A DNA stretch of 36,394 nt, taken from positions 1-36,394 of the forward strand of contig PABG01000023.1 in assembly GCA_002699185.1 (NCBI GenBank), read 5' to 3'. Shown piece by piece: positions 34,364-36,394 of the stretch. Numbering within the stretch: the first letter of the stretch is position 1; each line of letters opens with the position of its first letter. The DNA comes from Gammaproteobacteria bacterium. Its GTDB lineage: Bacteria; Pseudomonadota; Gammaproteobacteria; Thiohalobacterales; Thiohalobacteraceae. The notes under the pieces were generated by a model. That model had not been told where the DNA came from and did not search any database. It worked only from the letters and a program-made list of their open reading frames with translations. Position numbers and translations under genes: made by a program.

Positions 34364-34462
34364 ATAAACGCAAAGGCGTTTATGCCCTATGGGTACAGAG
34401 ACGCAAAGATTTTTTATATTATTTCCCCTCTGCGTCTTTGCGCCTCTGCGTCCCTGGCGTTA
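34364..34462. repeat. ACGCAAAG-family inverted repeat, third copy
   Basis: ATAAACGC-AAAG-GCGTTTAT (34364-34383) is a perfect 8-bp hairpin right after priA. ACAGAGACGCAAAG (34395-34408) is then matched in inverted sense by CTCTGCGTCTTTGCGCCTCTGCG in 34428-34450, ending in GGCGTT near 34461. The centre is AT-rich (TTTTTTATATTATTT). It occupies half of the 226-bp gap before argS. The first hairpin may terminate priA transcripts. Confidence 0.65.
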
Positions 34463-34574
34463 CTGTCGCCGGCGTTGGGCAAAACCCATAAACCGCCCTT
34501 GCAACCCATCCGCAACACCGGATAATAGCCGGCTTCGAGCCGCATCCCGGCCCTGCACAATCTCCAGGAAGATC

Positions 34575-36332
34575 ATGAAACACCTGCTCCAGGACCTGCT
34601 CCAGCACAGCCTCGCCACCCTGCAGGGCGACGGCACCCTGCCCGGGGATCTCGAGGTCGAGATCCATCTGGAACGCACCCGTGACGCCAGCCACGGCGAC
34701 TTCGCCACCAACCTGGCCATGACCCTGTGCAAGCCCGCGCGCAGCAAGCCACGCGACCTGGCCGGGAAACTGGTCGCCGCCCTGCCGCCGTCCGAATTCG
34801 TCAAGCGGGTGGAGATCGCCGGCCCCGGCTTCATCAATTTCACCCTCACCGCCGATGCCTGGCACCAGGGCATTGACCGGATCCTGGAGCAGGGCGAGGC
34901 CTACGGCCGCTCGAACCTGGGTGAGCAGCTGCCGGTGCAGGTGGAATTCGTCTCCGCCAACCCGACCGGCCCGTTGCACGTCGGCCACGGCCGCGGCGCG
35001 GCCTACGGTGCGGCCGTGGCCGATCTGCTGGCCGCGGTCGGCTTCAACGTGCATCGCGAATACTATGTCAACGACGCCGGCCGCCAGATGGACATCCTCG
35101 CCGCCAGCGTCTATCTGCGCTACCTGGAATTGTGCGGCGAGGAATTCGTCTTCCCCAGCAACGGCTACAAGGGCGACTATGTCTGGGACATCGGCGCCAC
35201 CCTGCACCGCAACCACGGCGATGCCTGGCGCGTCAGCACGGACGAGCTCTACACGGACGTCCCCGCCGACGCGCCCGAGGGCGACAAGGAGGCGCACATC
35301 GACGGCCTGATCGCGCGCATCCAGTCGCTGCTCGGCCCCGAGCGCTATCGCGAGGTGTTCGACGCCGGCCTGAACGAGATCCTGGCCAACATCCGTCAGG
35401 ACCTGAAGGAATTCGGGGTCGAGTATGACGAATGGTTCTCCGAGCGCTCGCTGACCGAACAATCCCTGGTCGATGCCGCCATCGCGCGGCTGCAGGAGGC
35501 CGGCTACCTGTACCAGCAGGACGGCGCGACCTGGTTCCGCTCCACCGACTTCGGCGACGAGAAGGACCGGGTGGTGGTGCGCGACAACGGCCAGAAGACC
35601 TACTTCGCCTCCGACATCGCCTATCACATGAACAAGCTCGAGCGCGGCTTCGCCCGCGTCATCGACGTCTGGGGCGCCGACCACCACGGCTATGTGCCGC
35701 GGGTGAAGGCCGCGCTGCAGGCGCTCGGCGACGACATCGACCGCCTCGACGTGCTGCTGGTGCAGTTCGCCATCCTCTACCGCGGCGGCGAGAAGGTGCA
35801 GATGTCGACCCGTTCCGGCGAGTTCGTCACCCTGCGCGAACTGCGCCAGGAGGTGGGCAACGACGCGGCGCGTTTCTTCTATGTCATGCGCAAATGCGAG
35901 CAGCACCTGGACTTCGACCTGGACCTGGCCAAGTCCCAGTCCAGCGACAACCCGGTCTACTACATCCAGTATGCCCATGCGCGCGTGTGCAGCGTGCTGC
36001 GCCAGATGCAGGAAAAGGGCATGCAGTGGGACCGTGCGCGCGGGCGCGATCACCTGCACCTGCTGCATGAATCGCACGAGCAGTCGCTGATGATCAACCT
36101 GTCGCGCTATCCGGAGGTCGTCGAGGCCGCCGCGCTCAACCACGAACCGCATCAGCTGGCGCACTACCTGCGCGACCTGGCCAACGACTTCCACACCTAC
36201 TACAACGCCCACCAGTTCCTGGTCGGCGACGAGAAGCTGCGCGACGCACGACTCAACCTGATCCTGGCCACGCGCCAGGTGATCGCCAACGGCCTGGGCC
36301 TGTTGGGGGTGTCGGCGCCGGAGTCGATGTAA
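34575..36332 (+). CDS. argS: Arginyl-tRNA synthetase
   Basis: Charges tRNA-Arg with arginine in the cytoplasm; 585 residues, class I. The N-terminal Add-1 domain (about 1-115) is followed by the catalytic core: [15 protein letters not shown] with the HIGH motif as HVGH at 135-138. The region [16 protein letters not shown] follows, and the KMSKS position is replaced by VQMSTRSG, as is common in this family. The C-terminal anticodon-binding DALR domain includes [18 protein letters not shown] 34575 is preferred over longer frames because AGGAA lies four bases upstream and the longer ones run through the repeat. In Pseudomonas the same priA-argS pair is followed by a SPOR gene and hslVU. Confidence 0.97.
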   Translation: MKHLLQDLLQHSLATLQGDGTLPGDLEVEIHLERTRDASHGDFATNLAMTLCKPARSKPRDLAGKLVAALPPSEFVKRVEIAGPGFINFTLTADAWHQGIDRILEQGEAYGRSNLGEQLPVQVEFVSANPTGPLHVGHGRGAAYGAAVADLLAAVGFNVHREYYVNDAGRQMDILAASVYLRYLELCGEEFVFPSNGYKGDYVWDIGATLHRNHGDAWRVSTDELYTDVPADAPEGDKEAHIDGLIARIQSLLGPERYREVFDAGLNEILANIRQDLKEFGVEYDEWFSERSLTEQSLVDAAIARLQEAGYLYQQDGATWFRSTDFGDEKDRVVVRDNGQKTYFASDIAYHMNKLERGFARVIDVWGADHHGYVPRVKAALQALGDDIDRLDVLLVQFAILYRGGEKVQMSTRSGEFVTLRELRQEVGNDAARFFYVMRKCEQHLDFDLDLAKSQSSDNPVYYIQYAHARVCSVLRQMQEKGMQWDRARGRDHLHLLHESHEQSLMINLSRYPEVVEAAALNHEPHQLAHYLRDLANDFHTYYNAHQFLVGDEKLRDARLNLILATRQVIANGLGLLGVSAPESM

Positions 36333-36360
36333 GCAAACTGCAATCCAAATTGAACCAAAA

Positions 36361-36394
36361 GTCATTGCGAGGCCCACAGGGCCGCGGCAGTGCA
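36361..36394. repeat. Part of a GTCATTGCGAG-type repeat, cut by the window end
   Basis: GTCATTGCGAG (36361-36371) followed by a short GC hairpin (GGCCCACAGGGCC) and GCGGCA repeats the arm structure seen at 26655-26740. The rest is beyond the window. Confidence 0.55.

Noticed and set aside
34419-36377. Open frame of 652 codons opposite argS
   Set aside because: Low-complexity shadow of argS codons; it also runs through the intergenic repeat.

Overview
The window is about 36.4 kb of GC-rich, gene-dense chromosome from a gammaproteobacterium. The evidence is the gene order maeB / ponA (divergent) / pilMNOPQ / aroK / aroB / damX / gltB / gltD / hemE and priA / argS. From memory, this matches a Pseudomonas-type core locus. 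The split transhydrogenase (pntAA, pntAB, pntB) and the short malic enzyme also fit. I cannot fix the genus; a Chromatiales-like, non-enteric lineage is only an impression.

Layout. At 1-4.5 kb lie the end of a malic enzyme, an unknown nucleotidyltransferase-like protein and PBP1A (both on the minus strand). At 4.6-9.7 kb is the type IV pilus alignment and secretin operon pilMNOPQ behind a near-consensus sigma70 promoter. At 9.7-14.9 kb are shikimate genes aroK and aroB, a dGTPase homologue, a MITE-like element, a tiny WGR protein and a DamX-type SPOR protein. At 15.1-22.4 kb are both glutamate synthase subunits and uroporphyrinogen decarboxylase. At 22.5-31.7 kb is a more variable block: a GGDEF-EAL protein coupled to a small secreted protein, fructosamine kinase and HNH nuclease (minus strand), transhydrogenase, and outer-membrane phospholipase A. 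At 32.1-36.3 kb are primosomal helicase priA and argS.

The genes are mostly housekeeping: envelope growth (PBP1A, DamX, OmpLA), pili, nitrogen and redox metabolism (GltBD, Pnt, MaeB), aromatic and tetrapyrrole synthesis, and replication/translation. No defence system, prophage, CRISPR array, tRNA or rRNA was seen.

The unusual content is between the genes. The 470-bp gap before priA holds three DnaA boxes (two strict ones in inverted orientation), an AT-rich nested palindrome and CCGGTTTATA repeats, giving an origin-like appearance. The aroK start codon sits in a perfect 10-bp hairpin with a GAAA loop. A TA-flanked element with 27-bp perfect terminal inverted repeats abuts the WGR gene. At least four families of small palindromic repeats occupy intergenic spaces, twice nested one inside another.
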